Assembly (NCBI RefSeq): GCF_014650335.1 | Contig: NZ_BMUT01000005.1 | Coordinates: 249,730 to 313,729 of the forward strand | DNA: 64,000 nt | Source of the DNA: Streptomyces hiroshimensis | Lineage (GTDB): Bacteria > Actinomycetota > Actinomycetes > Streptomycetales > Streptomycetaceae | Direction of reading: 5' to 3' | Shown: positions 1 through 10,059 of the stretch, in pieces | Position numbering within the stretch: the first letter of the stretch is position 1 | Layout of the letters: each line of letters begins with the position of its first letter | The notes under the pieces: model-generated | What the model was told of the DNA's origin: nothing | Database searches by the model: none | The model's input: only the letters and a program-made list of their open reading frames with translations | Translations under genes and position numbers: made by a program

Positions 1-372
1 CCGCAGCGCCGCGTAGTGGGCGAGGCGGGCGAAGGGCCGGTAGGCCGCGTACGGCAGCCAGGGGGGCGTGCGCCGCTCCAGCCGCTCCCGGGTGTCCTGG
101 GAGTCGATGCACCAGACGATGCCGTCCCGTGCGTCCAGCGCGGAGACCGCCCGCCGGATGAGCGTGGACTTCCCGCTGCCGGGCAGCCCGGAGACGATCA
201 GCACGTCCCCCGCGGGGAAGCGGAGCTCCCCCAGGCCCGCTCCGGCGCGCAGGTCGAGCACCCCCGCCCGGGCCCGCACCGCGCCACTCCCCGCCGCGGC
301 CGCGCCGCGCGCCCGCGCGGCCCCGGCCGTCCCGGCCGTCTCCGCTGCCCCTGTCGTCGGCGCTGTTCCCAT
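1..372 (-). CDS. P-loop ATPase, N-terminal part only
   Basis: The gene starts at an ATG on the minus strand and runs off the left edge of the window, so only the first 124 residues are visible. The first 40 or so are Ala/Gly-rich and probably disordered. A clear Walker A motif, GLPGSGKST, follows at about residues 62-70, and IVWCIDSQDT fits the next strand of a small AAA or kinase-like P-loop domain. It is divergent from the riboswitch-gcvT transcription unit. The substrate cannot be told from the fragment: zeta-toxin-like kinase, adenylylsulfate-kinase-like protein and generic AAA ATPase are all open. Confidence 0.7.
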   Translation of the reverse strand, partial: MGTAPTTGAAETAGTAGAARARGAAAAGSGAVRARAGVLDLRAGAGLGELRFPAGDVLIVSGLPGSGKSTLIRRAVSALDARDGIVWCIDSQDTRERLERRTPPWLPYAAYRPFARLAHYAALR

Positions 373-504
373 CCGTCCTGCCCCTCCCCCGGCCCGGTCA
401 CTGCCCGTCACTGCCCCCTACCCACGGAACGTAAAGGAAAGGTAATCGAATTCGAGGGCCGCCAGGCAGTCCGTAACGCGCCTGCACGTGCAATGATGTG
501 CGCG

Positions 505-528
505 CCAACTGCGTATCCAACTGCATAC
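505..528. repeat. Two adjacent 12-bp direct repeats ahead of the glycine riboswitch
   Basis: CCAACTGCGTAT is followed directly by CCAACTGCATAC. The pair lies just upstream of the riboswitch, where its promoter should be. Its role is unknown; an activator or repressor site is possible. Confidence 0.35.
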
Positions 529-539
529 CGGCCGCTCGA

Positions 540-760
540 ATCCGCGCGGGAGAGTCCCAGGCTGCACGCTACGGCGTGTGCGCTGGGCGCCGAAGGAGCA
601 AGTTCCTCCCTTGAATCTCTCAGGCCCCGTACCGCGCGGACGAGGCAGATCTGAAAAGCGGGCCGCACCGTGCGCGGCTCCACCCAAGGTGCAAGCCGGA
701 CCCCCGCGTGTCGCGGCGGCTTCCGGTGAACCTCTCAGGTTCCGATGACAGATGGGGAGG
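540..760 (+). promoter_or_regulatory. Tandem glycine riboswitch (two aptamers)
   Basis: Two consecutive glycine-aptamer signatures are visible. The first has GCGGGAGAGTCCC, CGCCGAAGGAGCAA and CTTGAATCTCTCAGGC. The second has CCACCCAAGGTGCAAGCC, GAACCTCTCAGGTTCCGATG and ACAGATGGGGAGG. This is the usual gcvT riboswitch architecture, in which glycine binding turns on glycine cleavage genes. The element ends about 34 bases before the gcvT start, so control of translation initiation or of an early terminator are both possible. I saw no strong intrinsic terminator after the second aptamer. Confidence 0.93.
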
Positions 761-793
761 ACGTCCTCACTGCCATGTCCGGGAGCCCACACC

Positions 794-1909
794 ATGACCG
801 ACACCCCTCGCCGCACCGCCCTTGACGCCCTGCACCGCGAGCTCGGCGCGACCATGACCGACTTCGCGGGCTGGGACATGCCGCTGCGCTACGGCAGCGA
901 GCGCGACGAGCACGTCGCGGTCCGCACCCGCGCCGGTCTGTTCGACCTCTCGCACATGGGTGAGATCACCGTGACCGGCCCGCAGGCCGCCGCCCTGCTG
1001 GACTACGCCCTCGTGGGCAACATAGGGAGCGTCGCCGTAGGCCGCGCCCGCTACACGATGATCTGCCGCGAGGACGGCGGCATCCTCGACGACCTGATCG
1101 TCTACCGCCTCGCCGACGCGGAGTACATGGTCGTCGCCAACGCCTCCAACGCGCAGACCGTGCTGGACGCCCTGACCGAGCGCGCCGCCGGCTTCGACGC
1201 GGCCGTCCGCGACGACCGCGACGCCTACGCCCTCCTCGCCGTCCAGGGCCCGGCCTCGCCCGGCATCCTGAAGTCCCTGACGGACGCCGACCTGGACGGC
1301 CTGAAGTACTACGCGGGCCTGCCGGGCACCGTCGCGGGCGTCCCCGCCCTGATCGCCCGCACCGGCTACACCGGCGAGGACGGCTTCGAGCTGTTCGTCG
1401 CCCCGGGCGACGCCGTGAAGCTGTGGCAGGCCCTCACGGAGGCGGGCGCGGACGCCGGCCTCGTGCCGTGCGGCCTCTCCTGCCGCGACACGCTGCGCCT
1501 GGAGGCGGGCATGCCGCTGTACGGGCACGAGCTGACGACCGCGACCACCCCGTTCGACGCGGGCCTGGGCCGGGTCGTGAAGTTCGAGAAGGAGGGCGAC
1601 TTCGTCGGCCGCGCCGCGCTGCAGGCGGCCGCCGAGCGCGCCGAGGCGCAGCCGCCGCGCAAGCTCGTCGGCCTGATCGCCGAGGGCCGCCGCGTGCCGC
1701 GCGCCGGCTTCACGGTGACGGCCGGCGGCGAGGCCGTCGGCGAGGTCACCTCCGGCGCCCCCTCCCCCACGCTCGGCAGGCCGATCGCCATCGCCTACGT
1801 CGACGCGGCGCACGCCGCGCCCGGCACGCAGGGCGTGGCCGTGGACATCCGCGGCAGCCACGAGCCGTACGAGGTCGTGGCCCTGCCCTTCTACAAGCGG
1901 CAGCGTTGA
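794..1909 (+). CDS. gcvT: Aminomethyltransferase, glycine cleavage T protein
   Basis: T protein of the glycine cleavage system. It takes the aminomethyl group from lipoyl-H protein and, with tetrahydrofolate, releases ammonia and 5,10-methylene-THF. The 371-residue length is normal. Conserved features include FAGWDMPL near the N-terminus, GGILDD at about residues 95-100 carrying the conserved Asp, [10 protein letters not shown], and [17 protein letters not shown] in the C-terminal half. The ATG was chosen because homologues begin close to [11 protein letters not shown]; an in-frame start 14 codons upstream would fall in the riboswitch. First gene of the riboswitch-controlled set. gcvP is not in the window and must be elsewhere. 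Confidence 0.95.
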   Translation: MTDTPRRTALDALHRELGATMTDFAGWDMPLRYGSERDEHVAVRTRAGLFDLSHMGEITVTGPQAAALLDYALVGNIGSVAVGRARYTMICREDGGILDDLIVYRLADAEYMVVANASNAQTVLDALTERAAGFDAAVRDDRDAYALLAVQGPASPGILKSLTDADLDGLKYYAGLPGTVAGVPALIARTGYTGEDGFELFVAPGDAVKLWQALTEAGADAGLVPCGLSCRDTLRLEAGMPLYGHELTTATTPFDAGLGRVVKFEKEGDFVGRAALQAAAERAEAQPPRKLVGLIAEGRRVPRAGFTVTAGGEAVGEVTSGAPSPTLGRPIAIAYVDAAHAAPGTQGVAVDIRGSHEPYEVVALPFYKRQR

Positions 1910-2009
1910 TCTTCCCCGAGGCTCGCCCGGGGGCTTCCCTGCCCTCTCTCATCTCCCTCTGTCAAGACCCGTTGCACAAGCACTCACGCGCATCCAGGAG
2001 AATCTAGCC

Positions 2010-2390
2010 ATGAGCAACCCCCAGCAGCTGCGCTACAGCAAGGAGCACGAGTGGCTGTCGGCCGTCGACGCGGACGGCGTGGCCACGGTCGGCATCACCG
2101 AGTTCGCCGCGAACGCGCTCGGTGACGTCGTCTACGCCCAGCTCCCCGCCGTCGGTGACACCGTCACCGCGGGCGAGACCTGCGGCGAGCTGGAGTCCAC
2201 CAAGTCGGTCAGCGACCTGTACTCCCCGGTGACCGGCGAGGTCACCGAGGCCAACCAGGCCGTCGTGGACGACCCCGCGCTGGTGAACTCCGCCCCCTTC
2301 GAGGGCGGCTGGCTGTTCAAGGTGAAGATCACGGACGAGCCGGCGGACCTCCTCTCCGCCGACGAGTACGTCACCCTCACCGCAGGCTGA
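2010..2390 (+). CDS. gcvH: Glycine cleavage H protein
   Basis: Lipoyl carrier that shuttles the aminomethyl intermediate between the P, T and L proteins. At 126 residues it is a standard H protein. The lipoylation site is the Lys in [12 protein letters not shown], residue 65, preceded by GETCGELE and followed by the conserved [11 protein letters not shown] segment. A clear AGGAGA ribosome site precedes the ATG. It lies 100 bases after gcvT and 45 before glyA in the same direction, consistent with co-transcription under the glycine riboswitch. Confidence 0.96.
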   Translation: MSNPQQLRYSKEHEWLSAVDADGVATVGITEFAANALGDVVYAQLPAVGDTVTAGETCGELESTKSVSDLYSPVTGEVTEANQAVVDDPALVNSAPFEGGWLFKVKITDEPADLLSADEYVTLTAG

Positions 2391-2435
2391 CCCCACCCCT
2401 CGCCCTCCCTCGCCCAGGAAGTCCAGGAAGAACTC

Positions 2436-3698
2436 ATGTCTCTGCTGAACAGCTCCCTCCATGAGCTCGACCCCGACGTCGCCGCCGCTGTCGACGCCGA
2501 ACTCCACCGCCAGCAGTCCACCCTCGAGATGATCGCCTCGGAGAACTTCGCTCCGGTCGCGGTCATGGAGGCCCAGGGCTCGGTCCTCACCAACAAGTAC
2601 GCCGAGGGCTACCCCGGCCGCCGCTACTACGGTGGCTGCGAGCACGTCGATGTCGTCGAGCAGATCGCCATCGACCGGATCAAGGCGCTCTTCGGTGCCG
2701 AGCACGCGAACGTCCAGCCGCACTCCGGTGCGCAGGCCAACGCCGCCGCGATGTTCGCGCTGATCAAGCCGGGCGACACCATCCTGGGTCTGAACCTCGC
2801 CCACGGCGGGCACCTGACCCACGGCATGAAGATCAACTTCTCCGGCAAGCTCTACAACGTGGTCGCCTACCACGTCGACGAGCAGACCAACCTGGTCGAC
2901 ATGGAGGAGGTCGAGCGCCTCGCCAAGGAGCACCGCCCGAAGCTGATCGTCGCCGGCTGGTCCGCGTACCCGCGCCAGCTGGACTTCGCGGCCTTCCGCC
3001 GGATCGCCGACGAGGTCGGCGCGTACCTGATGGTCGACATGGCCCACTTCGCGGGCCTCGTCGCCGCCGGGCTGCACCCCTCCCCGGTGCCGCACGCGCA
3101 CGTCGTGACCACCACCACGCACAAGACCCTGGGCGGTCCCCGCGGTGGTGTGATTCTCTCCACTGCCGAGCTGGCCAAGAAGATCAACTCCGCTGTCTTC
3201 CCCGGTCAGCAGGGTGGCCCGCTGGAGCACGTGATCGCTGCGAAGGCCGTCTCCTTCAAGGTCGCGGCCAGCGAGGAGTTCAAGGAGCGCCAGCAGCGTA
3301 CGCTGGAGGGCGCGAAGATCCTGGCCGAGCGTCTGATGCAGCCGGACGTCACCGAGGCGGGCGTCTCCGTCCTCTCCGGCGGTACGGACGTGCACCTGGT
3401 GCTGGTGGACCTGCGCAACTCCGAGCTGGACGGCCAGCAGGCCGAGGACCGCCTCCACGAGGTCGGGATCACGGTCAACCGGAACGCCATCCCGAACGAC
3501 CCGCGGCCGCCGATGGTCACCTCGGGTCTGCGGATCGGCACCCCGGCGCTGGCCACCCGCGGCTTCCAGGCGGAGGACTTCCGTGAGGTCGCCGACATCA
3601 TCGCCGAGGCGCTGAAGCCGGTCTACGACGCGGAGGCCCTGCGCGGCCGCGTCACGGCCCTGGCGGACAAGCACCCGCTGTACCCCGGCCTGAAGTAA
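2436..3698 (+). CDS. glyA: Serine hydroxymethyltransferase
   Basis: PLP enzyme interconverting serine plus THF with glycine plus 5,10-methylene-THF. The 420-residue protein shows the family hallmarks: EMIASENF near residue 31, the [13 protein letters not shown] segment, [12 protein letters not shown], and the PLP-lysine motif [14 protein letters not shown] with Lys230. AGGAAG sits before the ATG. Placed after gcvT-gcvH it lets glycine cleavage feed serine and one-carbon units. The codon bias matches its neighbours. Confidence 0.97.
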   Translation: MSLLNSSLHELDPDVAAAVDAELHRQQSTLEMIASENFAPVAVMEAQGSVLTNKYAEGYPGRRYYGGCEHVDVVEQIAIDRIKALFGAEHANVQPHSGAQANAAAMFALIKPGDTILGLNLAHGGHLTHGMKINFSGKLYNVVAYHVDEQTNLVDMEEVERLAKEHRPKLIVAGWSAYPRQLDFAAFRRIADEVGAYLMVDMAHFAGLVAAGLHPSPVPHAHVVTTTTHKTLGGPRGGVILSTAELAKKINSAVFPGQQGGPLEHVIAAKAVSFKVAASEEFKERQQRTLEGAKILAERLMQPDVTEAGVSVLSGGTDVHLVLVDLRNSELDGQQAEDRLHEVGITVNRNAIPNDPRPPMVTSGLRIGTPALATRGFQAEDFREVADIIAEALKPVYDAEALRGRVTALADKHPLYPGLK

Positions 3699-3826
3699 CA
3701 CATCAGCATCCGATTCACCCGCGGGTACGGGGCACCGGGCACACTGAACAGTGGCGCCCGGTGCCCCGCACCACGCGCCCCCGTACCACCCCAGTACCAC
3801 CTCCAAGCAGACAGGGAGCAGCCACC

Positions 3827-5209
<1,383 letters not shown>

Positions 5210-5232
5210 CGCACCGCTGAGCCGCACCACTG

Positions 5233-5284
5233 CGCGAGAGGCGCCCCCTGCCCGGCCGATGCCGGGCGGGGGGCGCCTCTCGCG
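5233..5284. terminator. Bidirectional terminator between sdaA and the lipoprotein gene
   Basis: Two 24-base arms, with a single G-T wobble, enclose the loop CGAT. The hairpin lies between two convergent genes and has no U tract on the plus side. Long GC stems of this kind are typical Streptomyces terminators. Confidence 0.85.
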
Positions 5285-5302
5285 TGCGGGAAGCTGCTTC
5301 TG

Positions 5303-6169
5303 CTACTTCTGCAGCTTCTTCATCTCGGCCTCCAGGACCTCCTTCTCGGTCGCCGTCTCGGCGGCCGGCGGAGGCTTGATGCCCAGGTCCGCGCCCCAGT
5401 CGAAGTACTCGTCGGTCCGGCGGAAGTCTCCCTCGAACTCTCCCTTGGAGCCCTTGCCCGACTCCTCGGTCTTCGCGACCACGCCGTCCTTGTCCACCCA
5501 GACGACGAGGTCGACCTTCTCCACGCCGTCGTCCTTGTAGCCCTTGACGACGAAGTCGCGGTCCTTGTCCTGGATCGCGTCGCCCTTGTACGCGGCGAGC
5601 TCCGACACGACGACCGTGCCCTGGAAGCGGGCCGCGCGGCGGCCGCCGACCGTCTCCACGCCCGTGTTCTTCACGTCCTTGGACGTGGCGAGGGCCGACG
5701 TCAGCCGGACGAAGAGCTCCGACGACGGGTCCTTGCTCTTGTCGGCGCCCTCGACGCTGAACGTCCACCACTTCTTGCCGGGGACCTTCTCCCCGTTGAA
5801 GTACATCTTGTCGTTCACGGTGATCATGTGGCTGACGCCGTCGGGGGACTCGGCCGTCTTCGGGCCCACGTCCTTCATCTCGGAGGCGTCGGGCTTCACC
5901 TGGAAGGCGCCCTCCGTGACGTACTCCCCGTCCTTGTCCTTGCGCGTCCCCTTGGTGCGGAAGGTGTTCTGCCGCGCCCCCTTGGCCGCGGCCGCCTTGA
6001 GGGTGCCGGCCGGCTCCGCCGCCTTGAGCGCCTTGTCGGCGCCGCTGTCGCTCTTCCCGCCGGAGCCCGCGGGCTCGTCCTTGCCGCCGCCGGTGCCACC
6101 GCACGCCGCCAGGCTCAGAGCGAGAGCGATCCCGGTGGCCGCCACGACGCTCTTACGTATCGCCTTCAA
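5303..6169 (-). CDS. Secreted lipoprotein, function unknown
   Basis: A 288-residue protein with a type II signal peptide: positive MKAIRK, a hydrophobic stretch, and lipobox LAAC with the lipidated Cys23. A Gly/Lys/Asp-rich linker of about 20 residues follows. The remainder is a beta-rich globular domain (MITVNDKMYFNG, DLVVWVDKDGVVAKTEES) reminiscent of the LppX/LprG-like lipoproteins of actinobacteria. Those are proposed to carry lipids or act in the envelope, but the match here is by appearance only. It should sit on the outer face of the membrane. It is convergent with sdaA, separated by a strong hairpin. Confidence 0.85.
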   Translation of the reverse strand: MKAIRKSVVAATGIALALSLAACGGTGGGKDEPAGSGGKSDSGADKALKAAEPAGTLKAAAAKGARQNTFRTKGTRKDKDGEYVTEGAFQVKPDASEMKDVGPKTAESPDGVSHMITVNDKMYFNGEKVPGKKWWTFSVEGADKSKDPSSELFVRLTSALATSKDVKNTGVETVGGRRAARFQGTVVVSELAAYKGDAIQDKDRDFVVKGYKDDGVEKVDLVVWVDKDGVVAKTEESGKGSKGEFEGDFRRTDEYFDWGADLGIKPPPAAETATEKEVLEAEMKKLQK

Positions 6170-6341
6170 GTGCCTTACTGTCCTTTATCCGTACTTCGTA
6201 AAGTTTCGGTGAGGATATCCCGGCTGATCACGGACTGCGAATGGAAATGACCATGACCGGAAACAGCGTGTCAGCGGACCGGTGCCGTCAGTAATGTCAA
6301 CGCCCTCGTTCCGTTACCCCCTTGATCGAGGAGCTCTCGCC

Positions 6342-6899
6342 ATGCGCCATTCCCTCCGCGCCACCGCAGCGATCCTCGGCGCCGTCGCCGCCCTCGGCGC
6401 GACGGCCCCCCTGGCCGGCGCCGACACCGGGACCACGCCTGCGGCGCCGGCCGGCGCCGTGCGCATCCACAACGGCGCGCACGGCGGCTGCCTGACCGTC
6501 GAAGGATCGGGCTACCGCGACCCGCGCGGCACCCTGCGGCCCTGGCTGGTGGCGCTGCAGCCGTGCCAGGATTCCGAGCGGACCGCCCAGACCTGGGTCT
6601 ACAGCTCCGCCACGCACCAGTTCTCGTCGCAGGCGCAGCCGTATCGCTGCATCGGCAGACAGGGCGCGCTGCTCGTCACCGTGCCGTGCGACGCGGACGC
6701 GGCGGAGCAGCGCTTCCACACCGAGCGGACCGGCTCGGGCGGGCGGGTCAAGGTCGTCGCGGAGGCCGACGGCCGGATCTGGGAGCAGGCCACGCACCGC
6801 ACCGGCACGTCGCGCGACGCGACCGGCGAGGGGGTGCGGACGGTCCGCGATGGAGCCTCGGCGGGAGCGGAGCGGAGCTGGTTCCTCAGCCGCGGCTGA
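6342..6899 (+). CDS. Secreted beta-trefoil-like protein
   Basis: A 185-residue protein with a signal peptide (MRHSLRATAAILGAVAALGATAPLAGA). The mature part has Cys pairs and phrases of ricin-type trefoil domains: VRIHNGAHGGCLTVEG, LQPCQDSERTAQTWVY, YRCIGR and VTVPCDADAAEQRFH. It is too short for a full three-lobed lectin with well-formed QxW motifs, so carbohydrate binding is uncertain. The start follows a GAGGAG sequence; an upstream in-frame ATG would add 20 residues before the signal peptide. Its last 14 bases overlap the end of convergent cutA. Confidence 0.75.
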   Translation: MRHSLRATAAILGAVAALGATAPLAGADTGTTPAAPAGAVRIHNGAHGGCLTVEGSGYRDPRGTLRPWLVALQPCQDSERTAQTWVYSSATHQFSSQAQPYRCIGRQGALLVTVPCDADAAEQRFHTERTGSGGRVKVVAEADGRIWEQATHRTGTSRDATGEGVRTVRDGASAGAERSWFLSRG

Positions 6900-7221
6900 C
6901 GCGCGTCTGCGTCCGGAGCCAGGCGAGGTAGGCGTCGCTGCCCGCCGTGACGGGGGTGGCGATGATCTCCGGGGTCTCGTAGGTGTGCTCGCCCTTGATG
7001 TGGGCCTCCAGCTCGCCGTAGCGGTCCGCCGCGGTCTTGTAGAGGACGCGCCACTCGGTGTCGCTGTGCACCTCGCCCTGCCACCGGTAGACGCTGGTGA
7101 CGGGGCCGTCGATCTGGGCGCAGGCGGCGAGCCGCGCCTCGACCGCGGTGGTGGCGAGGTGCCTGGCGCGCTCCTCGCTGTCGGTCGCCGTCATCACGGC
7201 GATGTACTGGGCCTGCGGCAT
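6886..7221 (-). CDS. cutA: CutA-like divalent cation tolerance protein
   Basis: A 111-residue cytoplasmic protein of the CutA family, small ferredoxin-like proteins that form trimers. Diagnostic phrases are MTATDSEERARHLATTAVEARLAACAQI, VTSVYRWQGEV, EWRVLYKTAADRYGELEAHIKGEHTYETPEIIATPV and YLAWL. In E. coli the family was linked to copper tolerance, but its biochemical role is still unclear. The length is typical and the ORF is intact. The 3' end overlaps the convergent trefoil-like gene. Confidence 0.92.
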   Translation of the reverse strand: MPQAQYIAVMTATDSEERARHLATTAVEARLAACAQIDGPVTSVYRWQGEVHSDTEWRVLYKTAADRYGELEAHIKGEHTYETPEIIATPVTAGSDAYLAWLRTQTRVSRG

Positions 7222-7343
7222 GGCGCGACCGTACCGCAGGGGGCCGCGCCCGTACTGCAGGAGCCCTGCGCGACGGACCGCAGGAGCCTTGCGCGACGGG
7301 CGGCGGGACGGCGTTGTCAGTGGCGGCCGTTACGCTCGCAGAC

Positions 7344-7655
7344 ATGAGTTACGCAGACCTGCGCGAACTCCAGAGCGCGCTCACCACCGCCTCGGACATC
7401 GCCTTCTCCCTCGACGCCGCCGCACCCGCACCCCATGAGGCCGAGCAGCTGGTGGACGCCCTGCGCAGGGCGCTGACCGCGGCGAGTGCCCTGGGCGGCG
7501 GCCTGGGGGCGACGGGCTGCTCGGAGCACCCGAAGGGCCCCGTGGATCCGCTGTACGGGGACAAGACCGATCCCCTGCCGCCGGGCTGGGGCCGCTGCCT
7601 GCTGTGCAACGACCGGCGGCGGCGGGCCGGGGCGCAGCGGCGCGGCTGGCGCTGA
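7344..7655 (+). CDS. Small conserved protein, unknown
   Basis: A 103-residue protein starting MSYADLRELQSALTTASDIAF. The first half is a predicted amphipathic helix pair. The C-terminal part has a Cys-containing segment (GATGCSEHPKGPVDPLYGD, WGRCLLCNDRRRR) that could be a small metal-binding knuckle. I do not recognise a named family. The upstream in-frame ATG would add ten residues; the chosen ATG better fits the region where coding bias begins. It is divergent from cutA. Confidence 0.6.
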   Translation: MSYADLRELQSALTTASDIAFSLDAAAPAPHEAEQLVDALRRALTAASALGGGLGATGCSEHPKGPVDPLYGDKTDPLPPGWGRCLLCNDRRRRAGAQRRGWR

Positions 7656-7715
7656 CCCGGGCCGCGGGTCGCGGCCCGGGCCGGCCTTCCGCAAGGGTCG
7701 GCCGTTCCGTGCGGG

Positions 7716-7931
7716 TCAGCCCTTGTCGAGAGAGTTCCAGAACTCCTCGAAGGACAGCAGGCGGTCGCCGTTGGTGTCCTTGGAGTCGATGATGGACTGC
7801 GCGACGGTCTCGGTGACGAAGTGGTCGCCGAGCTGCGCCATGGCCTTCTTGTACTCGGCAGCCGTGATGAAACCGTCCCCGTCTATGTCGAACTTGGCGA
7901 ACGTCTCGCGTGCGCTCTCGATGTCAGCCAT
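7716..7931 (-). CDS. EF-hand calcium-binding protein (calerythrin-like)
   Basis: A 71-residue protein with two canonical EF-hand loops. These are DIDGDGFITAAE at residues 15-26 and DTNGDRLLSFEE at 52-63, each with acidic residues at positions 1, 3, 5 and 12. This is the small two-hand calcium buffer or sensor common in Streptomyces. A strong AAGGGGAGG ribosome site lies eight bases before the ATG, which decides the start over an upstream ATG adding 27 residues. It is likely monocistronic. Confidence 0.9.
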   Translation of the reverse strand: MADIESARETFAKFDIDGDGFITAAEYKKAMAQLGDHFVTETVAQSIIDSKDTNGDRLLSFEEFWNSLDKG

Positions 7932-8247
7932 GTGAGCCTCCCCTTGGTGTGCTGGTATGACCGGCACAGAGTAGCGGCCCTTTCGGTCAGATCGATCACG
8001 GCCAGAGCTCACTCTGTGTAATTTCGCATAAAAATAAGCGGCACCGCTGATCCATTCGATGAATTCAAGGCACGGTGGCCCACCTCACCTTTGATTGCGG
8101 AGAGAAATAGCCAGCATTGCCCGAATTGAACAAATAGCCGCTTTGGCTGGAACGCACCCCGTCTGCCATAGTCGGAAGCCACGACCCTCATTGACCCGAG
8201 CCAGGTCGTCATCCGCCGCGGAACACACCCCATTCTCCGCGGCGCAC
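7932..8247. other. A/T-richer intergenic region upstream of the EF-hand gene
   Basis: No convincing gene. The stretch is markedly richer in A and T than its surroundings (for example TTTCGCATAAAAATAAGCGG and GAATTGAACAAATAGCC), as expected for a promoter region serving the EF-hand gene. A 74-codon minus-strand frame here lacks a ribosome site and Streptomyces third-position bias. Confidence 0.5.
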
Positions 8248-8293
8248 GAAGAGGCCCCCGGCCCGTCGCACGCCGACGGATGGGGGCCTCTTC
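8248..8293. terminator. Terminator of the RsbW-like ATPase gene
   Basis: GAAGAGGCCCCC and GGGGGCCTCTTC form a 12-bp stem, with a further CGTCG/CGACG pairing inside. It lies 32 bases beyond the stop codon of the minus-strand gene. Confidence 0.8.
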
Positions 8294-8324
8294 GTTGTAC
8301 GGCCTCTTCTTTGCGTGGCAGGCC

Positions 8325-8828
8325 TCAGCGGTCGGCGACCCGCATCTCGAACCAGGTGGTCTTGCCGCGCGCCAGCAGATCCACCCCCCAGCGGTCCGAG
8401 AGCTTGTCGACGAGGAAGAGGCCGCGGCCCGTGACGTCGAGCTCGTGCACGGGCATCAGGCACGGCAGCCCGCGGGAGGGGTCGCGGACCTCTATGCGGA
8501 GCCAGCCCCGCCGGCGCAGCATCCGCAGGCCGAAGTAGCGCGCGCCGGTGTGGCGGACGGCGTTGCCGACGAGCTCGGAGACCAGCAGGACGGCGTGCTC
8601 GGTGAGTTGACCCGAGAGGCCCCACTGGCGCAGGACCACGGACTGCGTCAGCCGGCGGGCCGCGACCGCGGACTCGGGGCGGGAGGGCAGGCGCACCTCG
8701 CCCTGCGTGGGGTTGCCGAACAGATCGAGCGCCTTGAGCGCCAGCTCATCCTCCACGGTCGGCGACCAGCGCACAGCGGCCGTGCCGGCCCGCTGCCGTG
8801 GCTGCTCCGTTCCCTCCAGGCCCGCCAT
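8325..8828 (-). CDS. RsbW/SpoIIAB-like ATP-binding regulatory protein
   Basis: A 167-residue GHKL-type ATPase of the anti-sigma kinase class that is numerous in Streptomyces. ATP-binding boxes are visible: the N box ELVGNAVRHTGA, a G1-like DPSRGLP, and a G2-like GRGLFLVDKLSDRWGV near the C-terminus. There is no membrane segment or sensor domain, so it should be cytoplasmic and act by binding or phosphorylating a partner such as an anti-anti-sigma factor. No partner gene is adjacent. The ATG was chosen where coding bias starts; the open frame extends 83 codons upstream. Confidence 0.83.
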   Translation of the reverse strand: MAGLEGTEQPRQRAGTAAVRWSPTVEDELALKALDLFGNPTQGEVRLPSRPESAVAARRLTQSVVLRQWGLSGQLTEHAVLLVSELVGNAVRHTGARYFGLRMLRRRGWLRIEVRDPSRGLPCLMPVHELDVTGRGLFLVDKLSDRWGVDLLARGKTTWFEMRVADR

Positions 8829-9141
8829 GCCCCCATCATGGCCGCCGCGGGCACGCCCGGGGCTGGAACCGGGGGATTCACCTGACCGGAACGACACCCT
8901 CCGAGCCCGTGCGACGACATATGCCAAGGGCAGGAAATCAGCCGGGAAACCCTGACTGACCTGCGGCGACCACGGGGCCCGGAAAGATCGCCCGGAACGG
9001 CCGGAACGACGGTTCCGCGGGGTCGCGCACTGCGCGTAATTCCCCCACAAGAGGCACCCCGGGGTGGACACCGGCACGACCGTGCGTCAACGCCGTGGGC
9101 AGCGGCGGCCCTGTCCGGAACCGCCGCCAACCGGCCGGTTG
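8829..9141. other. Intergenic region between RsbW-like and enoyl-CoA hydratase genes
   Basis: No gene seen. It contains a short dyad GGAAC-GACG-GTTCC and, near the hydratase stop codon, a GCGGCGG/CCGCCGC stem (about 9102-9127) that may be a weak terminator for the hydratase gene. Confidence 0.4.
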
Positions 9142-9909
9142 TCAGACGAACTTGGCCTTACCCGGCCCGTCCTCGACAAAGCTGCGCATACCGATCTCCC
9201 GGTCCTCGGTCGCGAACAGGCCCGCAAACCAGTTCCGTTCGATGGCGAGACCCGTGTCGATGTCCGTCTCCAGGCCGGAGTCCACGGACTCCTTCGCCGC
9301 GCGCAGCGCCAGCGCGGGGCCGGCGGCGAGCCGCGCCGCCCACGCGTGCGCCTGCTCGTACACCTCGGCGGCGGGCACGACGCGGTCGACCAGGCCGAGC
9401 GCGAGCGCCTCGTCCGCCTTGACCATACGGCCGGTGAAGATGAGGTCCTTGGCCTTGGACGGGCCGATCAGCCGGGACAGGCGCTGGGTGCCGCCCGCGC
9501 CGGGGATCAGGCCGAGCAGGATCTCGGGCTGGCCGAGCTTGGCGTTGTCGGCGGCGATCCGGAAGTCGGCGCAGAGCGCGAGCTCGCAGCCGCCGCCGAG
9601 GGCGTAGCCGGTGACGGCGGCGACGACGGGCTTGGGGATCCGGGCCACGGCGGTGAAGGAGTCCTGGAGGCCGCGGGACCGCGCCACCATCGCGGCGTGG
9701 TCCATCTTCTGCATCTCCTTGATGTCCGCCCCGGCCGCGAACACCTTCTCCCCGCCCCACAGCACGACGGCCCGCACGTCCTCGCGGCGGGTCGCCTCCT
9801 CGGCGAGCTCGCGGATCCGGTCCTGGGTGGCGATGTCGAGCGCGTTCATCGGCGGGCGGTCCAGACGGATGGTTCCGACGCCCTCGGCAACCTCAAGATG
9901 CACAGTCAT
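9142..9909 (-). CDS. Enoyl-CoA hydratase/isomerase family protein
   Basis: A 255-residue crotonase-fold enzyme, most likely adding water to 2-enoyl-CoA in fatty-acid or amino-acid breakdown. The oxyanion-hole segments are present: FAAGADIKEM (first) and GYALGGGCELALCADFRIA (second). PEILLGLIPGAGGTQRL contains the first catalytic Glu position of true hydratases, and the second Glu-bearing stretch FTGRMVKADEALALGLVDRVV follows. Start ATG and length are typical. The reaction is inferred from the family; the acyl chain is unknown. Confidence 0.9.
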   Translation of the reverse strand: MTVHLEVAEGVGTIRLDRPPMNALDIATQDRIRELAEEATRREDVRAVVLWGGEKVFAAGADIKEMQKMDHAAMVARSRGLQDSFTAVARIPKPVVAAVTGYALGGGCELALCADFRIAADNAKLGQPEILLGLIPGAGGTQRLSRLIGPSKAKDLIFTGRMVKADEALALGLVDRVVPAAEVYEQAHAWAARLAAGPALALRAAKESVDSGLETDIDTGLAIERNWFAGLFATEDREIGMRSFVEDGPGKAKFV

Positions 9910-10002
9910 GACACCAGGTTAGTGACACGGGGGTTCGGGGGCTCCCCCCGATCGGGCGCGGAGCGGGCGCGGACCGGGCTCGGACCGGGCCCGTTACGCC
10001 GA

Positions 10003-10039
10003 GCGGCCCGGGGCACTCGTGACGAGTGCTCCGGGCCGC
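10003..10039. terminator. Terminator downstream of the L,D-transpeptidase gene
   Basis: A 17-bp stem with one G-T wobble and a 3-base loop (arms begin GCGGCCCGGGG and end CCCGGGCCGC-like). It lies 20 bases beyond the stop of the minus-strand transpeptidase gene and ahead of the hydratase start. Confidence 0.8.
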
Positions 10040-10059
10040 GGGGTGTGTACGAGGGGCCG

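Noticed and set aside
1423..2007. 194-codon plus-strand frame within gcvT reaching gcvH
   Set aside because: Arg/Gly/Pro-rich shadow of gcvT; gcvH has its own start and ribosome site.
8009..8233. 74-codon minus-strand frame between the EF-hand and RsbW-like genes
   Set aside because: No ribosome site, poor codon bias and an A/T-rich sequence more like a promoter.
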